From assembly GCF_000316195.1 (NCBI RefSeq), contig NZ_JH994111.1:673648-737647 (forward strand): DNA of 64,000 bases. Reading direction: 5' to 3'. The number at the start of each line of letters is the position of its first letter. The stretch's first letter is position 1. The position numbers and the translations under genes were made by a program. The notes under the pieces are model-generated. The model searched no databases. It was not told the origin of the DNA and worked only from the letters and a program-made list of their open reading frames with translations. Positions 9,278-18,500 of this stretch are shown here, piece by piece. This DNA comes from Brachyspira hampsonii 30446 (GTDB lineage: Bacteria > Spirochaetota > Brachyspiria > Brachyspirales > Brachyspiraceae).

Positions 9278-9625
9278 TTAAGCCTCTTTAGAAGCTTCTT
9301 CATTAACATTTTCTTTATTGTTTTCTTTTTTATTTTTTTGAATAATTTCATCTAAACGAACTATTATGAATCTTAATATGCTAAGCTCATAGCGAAGTTC
9401 TTTTTCAATGCTTGATAAACTGCTTCCGTCGCATCTAAAATGGTAATAATAGAATTTACCCTGATTAACTTTACGAATAGGGTAGCTTAAATTATGAATA
9501 CCATAATCAGCTTCATTAAAAATTTCTGCATGATAGTTTTGAAGAATAGTTTTTACATGATCTTTTGCATTTTGATGCACAGCGTCATTGATTTCTGTTA
9601 CGAATAATATTTCATATTCTCTCAT
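9278..9625 (-). CDS. rpsF: 30S ribosomal protein S6
   Basis: S6 (115 residues from this start) binds the S18 partner and 16S rRNA on the 30S platform. MREYEILFVTEI, the central NLSYPIRKVNQGKFYYYHF and ILRFIIVRLDE are family signatures. The open frame could begin at a TTG at 9646, but that codon overlaps the ribosome site: AAGGAG lies 8 bases before the ATG at 9625, which is chosen. A Lys/Glu/Asn-rich tail follows residue 98. It is the first gene of rpsF-ssb-rpsR, 12 bases before ssb. Confidence 0.95.
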   Translation of the reverse strand: MREYEILFVTEINDAVHQNAKDHVKTILQNYHAEIFNEADYGIHNLSYPIRKVNQGKFYYYHFRCDGSSLSSIEKELRYELSILRFIIVRLDEIIQKNKKENNKENVNEEASKEA

Positions 9626-9870
9626 TGTTTTTAACTCCTTGGACAAAGCTTCTCTGAGTTTGTATTAAATTTTAACTCTATAAAGAAGCGAAGTATGTAT
9701 TTTAATCAAAATATAATAAATTATTTTTTAGAAAAAGTCAATATATATCACTTTATTATCAAGTTATGTTTAATAAAGTGTAAAAAAATATCCATAAGTA
9801 AACATAATGTATTTGATTTTATTATTCAATAATAGTATAATAATAAATAATAAAAATCTTGGAGAACAAA

Positions 9871-10776
9871 ATGAGAAAATTACTAGTTATGTTTTTGTTG
9901 GTAGCTATATCAATATCAGTTCATGCATACCAAACTGTTCCTTTCATGTTTAATGATTTAGTACCTTATGGAATCACTCCTGATGAAGTTAATGAAATAT
10001 TAATGGCTTCTAATTTTTCTTCAGCAGCTGCTGAGCCTGTAAGCGGTACATTTTATGTTAGTAAATATCCTGATCCTGATTTAGTATGGTATAATCCTCA
10101 TACTATGAAATGGATAAATGTTAAATTTACTACTAATGATGTTTCAGAAATTTTCACAAGAGATGAAAATATTTTATATTTTAATTTCATTGTTACTAAT
10201 GAATTTAAATGTATGACAGTTAGAGCTGATGCCATTAATGAAGAAGCTACTTTAGCTGGAAAAGAAACTAAATGGGCTTATAAATTCTTCTTTCATGAAG
10301 ATAAATTATTTGCTGTAAGTGCTGTTTATGAAGGTGATTACACATTAGAACAGTACAAATCAAGAAATGAAGGTAAAGAATATGCTCACCCAGGTTATGT
10401 AATGTCAAGAGGTTTATTCAGCAGAACTTTAGGCGGTTTCCATATGAAATACGGCGGATTCCACAATAGCGGATATACTACTTTTGATGATTTCACTTCT
10501 ATGAGATATGGTAATTATGCCAATAGTGCTGCTAATACTTCTTTAGCTGTTTATTATGCTACTTATGCCGGCAAAAGTATTAACTTTGTTGCTTCTTATG
10601 TAGATAATTTTAGAATGCAGCCTATAGCTAATAGATTCCAAAACTTATATTATGAAAATTATTTTGATTTTGCTGATGTTCCTGTAGGAATACCTCCAGA
10701 AATCAAACCTCCAAAAGATGAAAATACTGAGAACAATAATAACAATGAAACTCAAGCTACTGAAAACGCTCAGTAA
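9871..10776 (+). CDS. Exported protein of unknown function
   Basis: This protein of about 301 residues begins with a signal peptide (MRKLLVMFLLVAISISVHA, cleavage expected after about residue 19). The mature part is rich in aromatic residues and has no motif I recognise. The C-terminus is a low-complexity Glu/Asn/Thr tail. The frame opens at a TTG at 9859, but the ATG at 9871 has GGAG at the right distance and gives a clean signal peptide. It lies alone, divergent from rpsF, and ends in a strong terminator. It is probably periplasmic or outer-membrane associated. Confidence 0.75.
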   Translation: MRKLLVMFLLVAISISVHAYQTVPFMFNDLVPYGITPDEVNEILMASNFSSAAAEPVSGTFYVSKYPDPDLVWYNPHTMKWINVKFTTNDVSEIFTRDENILYFNFIVTNEFKCMTVRADAINEEATLAGKETKWAYKFFFHEDKLFAVSAVYEGDYTLEQYKSRNEGKEYAHPGYVMSRGLFSRTLGGFHMKYGGFHNSGYTTFDDFTSMRYGNYANSAANTSLAVYYATYAGKSINFVASYVDNFRMQPIANRFQNLYYENYFDFADVPVGIPPEIKPPKDENTENNNNNETQATENAQ

Positions 10777-10793
10777 TTATAATTGATTTTAAT

Positions 10794-10828
10794 AAATAGA
10801 GAGTCTGTATTTTGCAGGCTCTCTATTT
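10794..10828 (+). terminator. Terminator of the exported-protein gene
   Basis: The arms AAATAGAGAG and CTCTCTATTT, with inner CTG/CAG pairing, are followed by a run of seven T residues. Confidence 0.85.
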
Positions 10829-10934
10829 TTTTATATTATAGTTTAAAAAATATATTTATTTTTTGCAAAAAAGATTCATACATGATATAATCTTTCAAAT
10901 TAATAACTTTTATTAATGGGAGAGGTTTTTTATT

Positions 10935-12383
10935 ATGGAGTTAAATGAATTGACTATAATTCAAATAAGAGAAAAATTAAAAAATAAAGAAATAGATGCT
11001 CCTACATTAGTTGATTCTATCATAAAAAAAATAGAAGAAGACAATAAAAGAGATGATAAAATATATGCATATATTGAAATTTTCAAAGAGGAAGCATTAG
11101 AACAGGCTAAAAAAGCACAGGAAAGAATCAATAACGGAGAAGATTTGCCTTTGCTTGGAGTTCCATTGGCTATTAAAGATAATTTATGTTATAAAGATCA
11201 TTTGATGACAGCTTCTTCAAAGATGCTTGAAGGTTATAAAGCTCCTTATACAGCACCAACAGTTCAGAGATTAATAGATAACGGAGCTATTATTATAGGC
11301 AGAACTAATATGGACGAGTTTGCTATGGGAGGTACTACAGAAACTTCAAATTACGGAGTTACTAGAAATCCTAAAAATAGAGCTCATGTTCCAGGAGGTT
11401 CTTCAGGCGGTTCTGCTGCTGCAGTTGCTGCTAATTTTGCTTTCGGTGCTTTGGGTAGTGATACAGGAGGATCAATAAGACAGCCGGCTTCTTTCTGCGG
11501 TATAGTTGGTGTTAAGCCTACTTATGGAAGAGTTCCTAGACTAGGCTGTGTTGCTATGGCAAGCAGTTTAGACCAAGTGGGACCTTTAACTAAAGATGTT
11601 AAAGATGCTGCTTTAATGACTAAGATTATTTCAGGATTTGATCCTAAAGAATCTACTACTTTAAATATCCCTGTACCTGATTATAATTCTTATTTAGATG
11701 GAAATATTAAGGGTATGAAAATAGGACTTGCTAAAGAGTATTATGATACAGATTTAATATCTCATGATGTTAAAGAGAATGTTATGGATGCTATAGGCAA
11801 ATTAAAAGATCAGGGTGCCGAAATTGTTGAGATTAGTTTGCCTAATGCTAAATATGGCTCAAGAGTTTACACAGCAGTCATGGATGTTGAGGTTGCTTCT
11901 AATATGGGAAGATATGATGGTATAAGATACGGATATCACCCTAAAGGTGATTTTAATTTAGATGAATATTATTATACTTCAAGAAGTGTAGGACTTGCTT
12001 TTGAAACTAGAGCTAGAATATTATTCGGTACTTTGATGACAGGTAAAAAATTCTTCTACAGCCATTATCAGCATGCTTTGAAAGTAAGAAAACTTATGCA
12101 GATGGATTTTGATAATGCATTCAAAAATGTTGATGTTATAATTTCTCCTACTTCTCCTGTAACTGCAGGGCTTTTAGGCACTAGGGATCAAACAGACAGT
12201 GCTTTAAGTTTCTTGGCTGACAGTTATGTTTCTAATATTAACTTGGTTGGCTTACCTGCTATGAGTGTACCTTGCGGTGCAGATAAAAACAATATGCCTA
12301 TTGGTATACAATTTATTACTAAACAATTTAATGAAGTTGATATGTTTAGAATGGCTTATGCTCATGAATTGGCTAATAAATAA
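10935..12383 (+). CDS. gatA: Asp-tRNA(Asn)/Glu-tRNA(Gln) amidotransferase subunit A
   Basis: This 482-residue amidase-signature enzyme is the glutaminase subunit of GatCAB, which turns mischarged Glu-tRNA(Gln) or Asp-tRNA(Asn) into the correct aminoacyl-tRNA. The Ser-cisSer-Lys triad is visible as the Lys in VPLAIKDNL and the Gly/Ser-rich run PGGSSGGSAAAVA with GSDTGGSIRQPASFCG. A strong GGGAGAGG ribosome site precedes the ATG. gatB and gatC are not adjacent, so the complex is encoded at several loci. It has its own terminator. Confidence 0.95.
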   Translation: MELNELTIIQIREKLKNKEIDAPTLVDSIIKKIEEDNKRDDKIYAYIEIFKEEALEQAKKAQERINNGEDLPLLGVPLAIKDNLCYKDHLMTASSKMLEGYKAPYTAPTVQRLIDNGAIIIGRTNMDEFAMGGTTETSNYGVTRNPKNRAHVPGGSSGGSAAAVAANFAFGALGSDTGGSIRQPASFCGIVGVKPTYGRVPRLGCVAMASSLDQVGPLTKDVKDAALMTKIISGFDPKESTTLNIPVPDYNSYLDGNIKGMKIGLAKEYYDTDLISHDVKENVMDAIGKLKDQGAEIVEISLPNAKYGSRVYTAVMDVEVASNMGRYDGIRYGYHPKGDFNLDEYYYTSRSVGLAFETRARILFGTLMTGKKFFYSHYQHALKVRKLMQMDFDNAFKNVDVIISPTSPVTAGLLGTRDQTDSALSFLADSYVSNINLVGLPAMSVPCGADKNNMPIGIQFITKQFNEVDMFRMAYAHELANK

Positions 12384-12405
12384 TTTAAGTTAGTTTTGAA
12401 AATAT

Positions 12406-12430
12406 AAGGGGGCTTTAATGCCTCCTTTTT
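12406..12430 (+). terminator. Terminator of gatA
   Basis: The stem AAGGGGGC/GCCTCCTT has a 6-base loop and is followed by a T run. Confidence 0.75.
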
Positions 12431-12462
12431 TATTGATTTATAAGAATATTTAATGATATTAA

Positions 12463-12696
12463 TTATTTTACTTTTGTTAGAGTAACGAGTATATCTTCAT
12501 TTTCTATATGTTTGAAAGTTCCTTCATAACCGTATTTTTTGCATCCTCTGATAACACTTTCACAGCTTGAATGTCCGCTCACTAAAACTTCTATGATTGT
12601 ATTTAATTCTATATTATTAATAGCAGCACATTTTGCCTGAAAAGAGGCTTGAGAACATGACATTCCTCTAGTATCTACTTTTATAGTATCGGGCAT
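12463..12696 (-). CDS. TusA/YedF-like sulfur carrier protein
   Basis: This 77-residue protein has the fold signature of TusA/SirA proteins, which carry persulfide sulfur (or selenium in the YedF group) on a single Cys. It starts IKVDTRGMSCSQASFQAK. Cys14 is at the active position after the DxRG motif, but the usual CPxP is CSQA, so both prolines are lost. AAAGGA precedes the ATG. It lies downstream of the YedE-type transporter on the same strand, matching known YeeE-YeeD/YedE-YedF pairs. It most likely accepts or relays the sulfur species brought in by that transporter. Confidence 0.8.
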   Translation of the reverse strand: MPDTIKVDTRGMSCSQASFQAKCAAINNIELNTIIEVLVSGHSSCESVIRGCKKYGYEGTFKHIENEDILVTLTKVK

Positions 12697-12808
12697 ATAA
12701 AATCCTTTTAAATTAAAATAAAGATGTATAATATTTTTTTATATAAGTTTTGTTTAGAAAAATTCTTATTATAAGAATTATATTTTTATCTAAATCTTTT
12801 TTATAATT

Positions 12809-12870
12809 TTTGCCTCTGCCTTGTATTATCATAACTCTATTAAGTTTTAAGAATACAAAGCAGAGGCAAA
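12809..12870. promoter_or_regulatory. Long stem-loop between yedE and the tusA-like gene
   Basis: A 19-base inverted repeat with one mismatch (arms 12809-12827 and 12852-12870, core TTTGCCTCTGC) encloses a 24-base loop. It lies in the spacer between the two cooperating genes. It could be an attenuating terminator or a processing/stability hairpin that sets their ratio. On the minus strand only a weak T-rich run follows, so a plain terminator is not assured. Confidence 0.55.
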
Positions 12871-12951
12871 GTTTATTATATTACTTCCAAAAATTTGCTT
12901 CATTATCTCTCTTTTTTTATTATTGCAGCACACGGCTGTAAAAGAGATATA

Positions 12952-14037
12952 TCACGCAGCAGTATTTTCTTTCATTGTAAAACCAATGATTATACAAAAT
13001 ACTAATCCTAAAATAACAGCTCCCATTCCATAAGCAGTAGGACCAGCAGTAGAACTTGCTAAATTAAAGTTATGAGCAAATCCTGCACCAACTAACATAC
13101 CTATAACGAATATAAAACTGTCCATATTTCCTTCCGCAGATTGTATAACTTGTCTTCCAGGACATCCTGCACCTAAAGTGAAAGCTAATCCTGTAAGAAT
13201 CATTGATACAGTATTCCATAAAATATTTGTATGGGCTATTGGCTGATTTTCCATAGATAAATTAAATCTGCTTGTAGCTATATTAACTATAAAAGCAGCA
13301 ACGATAAAAGCTATAACACCTTTAGTCATATGGAAATCTTTCATAAATATTCCATCTCTAAGTCCGCCTACAGTACAGAATCTTGATTTTTGTGCTATAA
13401 ATCCTATCACTATAGAAGCTATTAATGCTATTACTATAGGAGCTTTCATACTTCCAGGGCCAGATTCAGAGAAAAATATAGGACCGCCTTCAGAAAATTT
13501 AGTTTGTTTTAGTAATAGAATTAATAGAATTATTGATATAACTAACGGCAAGAATCCTACTAACTTATTTTTATAAGCTTTTGGCTGACCTAAAGAGAAA
13601 TTTTGTTTCCAAAAGAAAACTCCTATTCCTCCACCTATAATGATGCCTATTAAACCGAATATTCCGTTAATATCACCGCCTGCCACTCTAAGCAAAGTTC
13701 TCCAAGGACAGCCCAAGAAAACTAAAGCTCCTATCATAGCAAAGAAGCCTAAACAGAATCTTATAATAGGTGAACTTCCTCCCTTAGGAACAAATTCCTT
13801 AGAGAGCATTGCTGAAACTGTAGCACCAATAACAAGCCCAATTAATTCAGGTCTTATATATTGTACTGCAGCCGCTCTATGTAATCCCAAAGCTCCAGCC
13901 AAATCGCGGGTAAAACATGCTATACATATACCCATATTGGCAGGGTTTCCCATTACAGCGAGCCAAGCAGCTATAGCACCTATAACAGCACCTGCTATTA
14001 TAACTCCTATAGAGCTTGTGAAAATGTTTTTATTCAT
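12952..14037 (-). CDS. yedE: YedE/YeeE-family sulfur or selenium compound transporter
   Basis: This membrane protein of about 361 residues has nine or ten helices and belongs to the YeeE/YedE (TsuA-type) family, which imports thiosulfate or, for YedE, is predicted to import selenium compounds. Family cysteine motifs recur: MGICIACFTRD, FLGCPWRTLLRVAGGD, RFCTVGGLRDG and GAGCPGRQVIQ, consistent with the Cys relay shown for TsuA. The frame opens 41 codons earlier, but AAAGGAG lies before the ATG at 14037 and this start begins neatly at the first helix. The tusA-like gene is downstream. The substrate, sulfur or selenium, cannot be told from sequence. Confidence 0.85.
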   Translation of the reverse strand: MNKNIFTSSIGVIIAGAVIGAIAAWLAVMGNPANMGICIACFTRDLAGALGLHRAAAVQYIRPELIGLVIGATVSAMLSKEFVPKGGSSPIIRFCLGFFAMIGALVFLGCPWRTLLRVAGGDINGIFGLIGIIIGGGIGVFFWKQNFSLGQPKAYKNKLVGFLPLVISIILLILLLKQTKFSEGGPIFFSESGPGSMKAPIVIALIASIVIGFIAQKSRFCTVGGLRDGIFMKDFHMTKGVIAFIVAAFIVNIATSRFNLSMENQPIAHTNILWNTVSMILTGLAFTLGAGCPGRQVIQSAEGNMDSFIFVIGMLVGAGFAHNFNLASSTAGPTAYGMGAVILGLVFCIIIGFTMKENTAA

Positions 14038-14175
14038 TTTCAACTCCTTTAATATATTTTTTTCAATTTTATAATAAAAAATGTTTATTATCAATATATA
14101 AGTTTTTTTTTGACAATTATTGTTATTTGTTTTAAAATAAATTATTAGTTTATAATACAATTATGGATTTTAATT

Positions 14176-15000
14176 ATGTTTTATTTGCAAAAAGAAAGTG
14201 AATTTTTAGATGAGTATAAGGATGTAGCTTTTATAATAGGGTCTCCTGAATTTTTTGGTGCTAGGGCAGAAGATGATGATAAGATAAATGTACTTATGAT
14301 GTGCATTGCATATAAAGATATTGAAACAGGATATATAGAAAAAAATAAAAAAATAGTTGTAAGAATGAAAATTGATGAAAAAGAGTTGGATTATTATAAA
14401 AAGATAATTAAGAGAGAGTCTGTTGTAAAATTGAAAGTTAGATACGAAAAAGAACAGGGAGAAGAATTAGCAGAGTTTTTGCTTGCTGATATTATAGATA
14501 ATAATTACAAAGATGAAGATTTAAATAAAATGCTTAGAGACTATTTAAAGCCTATTTATTATAGTGATGAGGTTCTTGGGAGTTTTTTATATAATAGAAT
14601 GGTAGGTTCTTTTGATAAAGAGATTGAATGGCTTAATAATAAAAAAGTGCTTATGGCATTTGATGATTCTACTGAAAGTGATAAAAATAAAGCTGTTAAT
14701 TTTTTAAGAGATATATTTTTGGATAAGGAAGAATTCGACAAAAAAATAAAGGAATACTCTGCAAGAAAGATTATAAGAGAGGGTAACAATATTTCTTCTA
14801 AAAATGGTGGAAATACTATTGATGAGGAAGTATTTATTAAGGAGTTTATGAGTAAAATTGATTTTTTAGAGATTATAGTTCATGAAAAAGATGATTATGT
14901 TAATTATAGATTGGGAAATAAGAAAGTTTTTAAAATGGATATAATTGCTGAGGGTAATCTTAGCGGAAATTTATTTAATGCTTTTATAAGTCCTTTTTAG
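14176..15000 (+). CDS. DUF2262-like protein of unknown function
   Basis: This 274-residue, highly charged protein has no signal peptide or membrane segment. The second half (about residues 128-274) resembles the DUF2262 pattern: a start like DEVLGSFLYNR, then IEWLNNKKVLMAF, a helical middle, and an end like GNLSGNLFNAFISPF. This is recognition by eye and is not certain. The first half is unassigned. It is divergent from yedE and upstream of the panD-like gene across 170 AT-rich bases, so shared transcription with panD is unlikely. Confidence 0.6.
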   Translation: MFYLQKESEFLDEYKDVAFIIGSPEFFGARAEDDDKINVLMMCIAYKDIETGYIEKNKKIVVRMKIDEKELDYYKKIIKRESVVKLKVRYEKEQGEELAEFLLADIIDNNYKDEDLNKMLRDYLKPIYYSDEVLGSFLYNRMVGSFDKEIEWLNNKKVLMAFDDSTESDKNKAVNFLRDIFLDKEEFDKKIKEYSARKIIREGNNISSKNGGNTIDEEVFIKEFMSKIDFLEIIVHEKDDYVNYRLGNKKVFKMDIIAEGNLSGNLFNAFISPF

Positions 15001-15170
15001 TGAAAAATATATTTTTTACTATTACATATTAAATGTATAAAATGTATTATTGTATTATAATTAATAATAGTATATAATAACTATTATTAATAAATATCTA
15101 TATTTATAATATTGACATTTTCTAATATAATCGGTAAAATATTTTTAAAAATGATTATGGATTTTTATAT

Positions 15171-15521
15171 ATGATGAGAAGTGTCATAAAATCCAAAATA
15201 AACAGACTTACAGTTACAAGGACAGATTTAAACTTTAGAGATTCAATAACTATAGATGAGGCTCTTCTTGATAAATCAGATATAATGGATGGGGAGAGGG
15301 TATCGGTTATTAATTTAAGTAATGATATTCGCTTTGAAACTGAAGTTGTTAAAGGTATAAGGGGTACAGGTATCATAGGTATAAATGGAGATAATGTCCA
15401 TTATGCAAAAAAAGATGATACTATAATAGTTCTTTTCTACGGGCATATACCGGAGGAAAATATAAAGAAGCATAAAACTAAAATAATATTTGTTAATTCG
15501 TATAATATGGTACTTGAATAA
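15171..15521 (+). CDS. panD: PanD-like aspartate 1-decarboxylase with altered active site
   Basis: This 116-residue protein aligns along its length with PanD, the pyruvoyl enzyme that makes beta-alanine from aspartate for CoA synthesis. With E. coli numbering held without gaps, Lys9, Ser25 (the residue that becomes the pyruvoyl group), Arg54, Thr57 and Asn72 are kept. The self-cleavage site is Asp24-Ser25 instead of Gly24-Ser25, Tyr22 is Phe, and the catalytic Tyr58 is Glu. It may therefore be a slow, PanZ-like-dependent or repurposed relative. It lies 20 bases before the giant activase gene, so the two are probably co-transcribed. No panB or panC is in the window. Confidence 0.8.
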   Translation: MMRSVIKSKINRLTVTRTDLNFRDSITIDEALLDKSDIMDGERVSVINLSNDIRFETEVVKGIRGTGIIGINGDNVHYAKKDDTIIVLFYGHIPEENIKKHKTKIIFVNSYNMVLE

Positions 15522-15541
15522 TAAAAATTAGGAGAGATATT

Positions 15542-18500
15542 ATGGAAAAAATTTTCAAAGCAGGTATTGATATTGGTTCAACTACTGCAAAAATGGTTGT
15601 ATATGATAATGACAACATGATATTTAAAACTTATGTTAGACATAATGCCGACATAAAAGATACATTATTGTCAATATTAGATAACTTACAGGCTATGCAT
15701 GGCGATTTGAAACTTTCACTTGCTATGACAGGTACTGCAGGTATGGGGGTATGTGAAAAGACAGGTGTTAGCTTCGTACAAGAGGTAATTGCTTCTTCAA
15801 CAGCTATCAGAAAGATTTATCCTTACGGAAGAACATTAATAGATATCGGAGGAGAAGATGCTAAAATTATAGTATTTGATGATAACTTCAAAGCCGATAT
15901 AAGAATGAATGGTAACTGTGCAGGCGGTACGGGTGCTTTCATAGACCAAATGGCTACACTTCTTAATGTTCAGCCTTCAGAGCTTTCTACATTAGCAGAA
16001 AAATCAACTTCTATTTATCCTATGGCAAGCAGATGCGGAGTATTCGCAAAAACAGATGTACAAACTCTTATAAGCCGTGATATTCCTAAAGCTGATATTG
16101 CTAAAAGTATATTCCAAGCTGTAGCTGTTCAAACAGTTAATACTTTGGCTAAAGGTTTTGAGATTAAGCCTAAGATATTATTTACAGGCGGTCCTTTAAC
16201 ATTCCTTCCAGAATTAAGAAGAACTTTCTTAGCTCTTTTAGATGCTACAGAAGATGATATGTATACTGTTGATCACCCAGAATTAACAGCTGCAATAGGT
16301 GCTGCTTTCGGTGAAGCAGAAGAGCAGACTATAATAAAAGTTTCTGATTTTACTAAATTAGTTCAAAATATTTCTGCAGAGGTAAAAATAACTAATTCTA
16401 AAACAAGAGAAGCATTATTTTCAAGTCAGGAAGAATATGAACAGTGGCAGGAAGAGCATAGCAAAGATAAAGTAAGAGCTGCTGATGTTTCTACTGTTAA
16501 TGGTAAAAATACATTCTTAGGTATAGACTCTGGTTCTACTACTACAAAAATCGTTATTATAGATGAAGACGGACAGGTAGTATTAAGACATTACAGAAAC
16601 AATAACGGCAACCCAGTAGGTGCTGTTACTGAAGGTCTTACAGAGATAAAAAAAGAATTAGATGAAAAAAATATTAAAATAAATATAGCAAGAACTGCCG
16701 TTACAGGATACGGTGAAGACTTGATAAAAGCTGCCTTTAATATGGACGAAGGTATCGTTGAAACTATGGCACATTACAGAGGTGCTAAGGCTTTTGATAA
16801 AGATGTCAGCTTCATACTTGATATAGGCGGACAGGATATGAAGGCTATATTCATTAAAGACGGTATTATAGAAAATATTGAAATTAATGAGGCTTGTTCT
16901 TCAGGATGCGGTTCATTTATAGAAACATTTGCAAGAGGAATGGGTTATAAAGTAGCTGATTTTGCTAATATTGCCTGCGAATCCGCAAGCCCTTGTGATT
17001 TAGGAAGCCGCTGTACAGTATTTATGAATAGTAAAGTTAAGCAATCATTAAGAGAAGGTTCTTCTGTTTCTGATATTTCTGCTGGTCTTGCTAAAAGTGT
17101 TACATTAAACTGTTTCACTAAAGTATTAAAAATTACTGATACTTCTATTTTAGGAGATCATATAGTCGTTCAAGGCGGTACTTTCAAAAACTCTGCTGTT
17201 CTTCGTTCTGTAGAAAAGTTTTTAGATAAAAAAGTTATTCGTCCTGATATATCTGAGCTTATGGGTGCTTATGGATGTGCATTGCTTGCTTTGGATACTT
17301 ATAATACAAAAGAAGAAGATACTACATTTGTAGGTTTGGATAATTTACAGGAAGCTAATGATTATGAAAGAAAACAGCTTACTTGTAAAGGATGTGAAAA
17401 TCTTTGTACTGTTACAAGATTAAAATTTAAAGATTTAAAATCATTCTACACAGGAAATAAATGCGAAAGAATATTCTCAAATAAAGGTACAGGCGAAAAG
17501 AAATATGGTATGGATATTACTCAGAAAAAACTATCTCTTCTTTTTGACAGACCTTTAGCACCTGATTCAGATGAAATAAAAGGTACTATTGGTATACCTC
17601 GCGTACTTAATATGTATCAAAACTTCCCATTCTGGGCTACTATACTTGTAGAATGCGGATACAGAGTGCAGTTATCATCTCCTTCTAGTATGGCTATAGC
17701 TGAAAAAGGTTCTGGTACTGTTATGAGTGATAATATATGTTTCCCTGCTAAAATAGCTAACGGACATATATATGATTTGATAGAATCTAAAGTAGACAGA
17801 ATATTCTATCCTTCTGTAGTTTTAGAAAAAACTGAAGATGACGGAAGTTTCAATAGTTATAACTGCCCTGTAGTAACAGGATATCCAGATGTAATAGACA
17901 GTTCTATCAGCCCATTAACTAAATACGGCATACCTTTTGATGCTCCGACAATTTCTTTCTTGAATGAAGATTTATTATATAAAGGCTGTAAAGCTTATTT
18001 TGTAAAAGTGCTTGGAATAAATAAAAAAGATTTTGACAGAGCTTTCAAAATGGCTTTAAAAGAGCAGGAGAGAATCAAAAAAGAATTAAAAGCTGAAGGC
18101 AAAAAAATAATAGAACATGCCAAAGAAACTCAGACACCTACTATACTTATAGTAAGCAGACCTTATCATATTGACCCATTAATCAACCATAAAATACCTG
18201 AAACTATTGCTTCATTCGGTATTAATGTACTTACTGAAGATGGTCTTGATATAGATGAATCTCTTGCTGATGTACAAGTATTAACTCAATGGTCTTATCC
18301 TAATAAAATGTTTAAAGCTGCTTTGTGGGCTGCTAAACAAAATGACATGAAACTTGAAGTAGTTCAAATTAATAGTTTTGGATGCGGTCCAGATGCTACT
18401 ACTTCAGATGAAATAAAATCTATACTTAATGCTTATGGTAAGAGTCCTACTTTGGTAAAAGTTGATGAAATATCAAGCCCTGGAAGTATCAGATTAAGAA

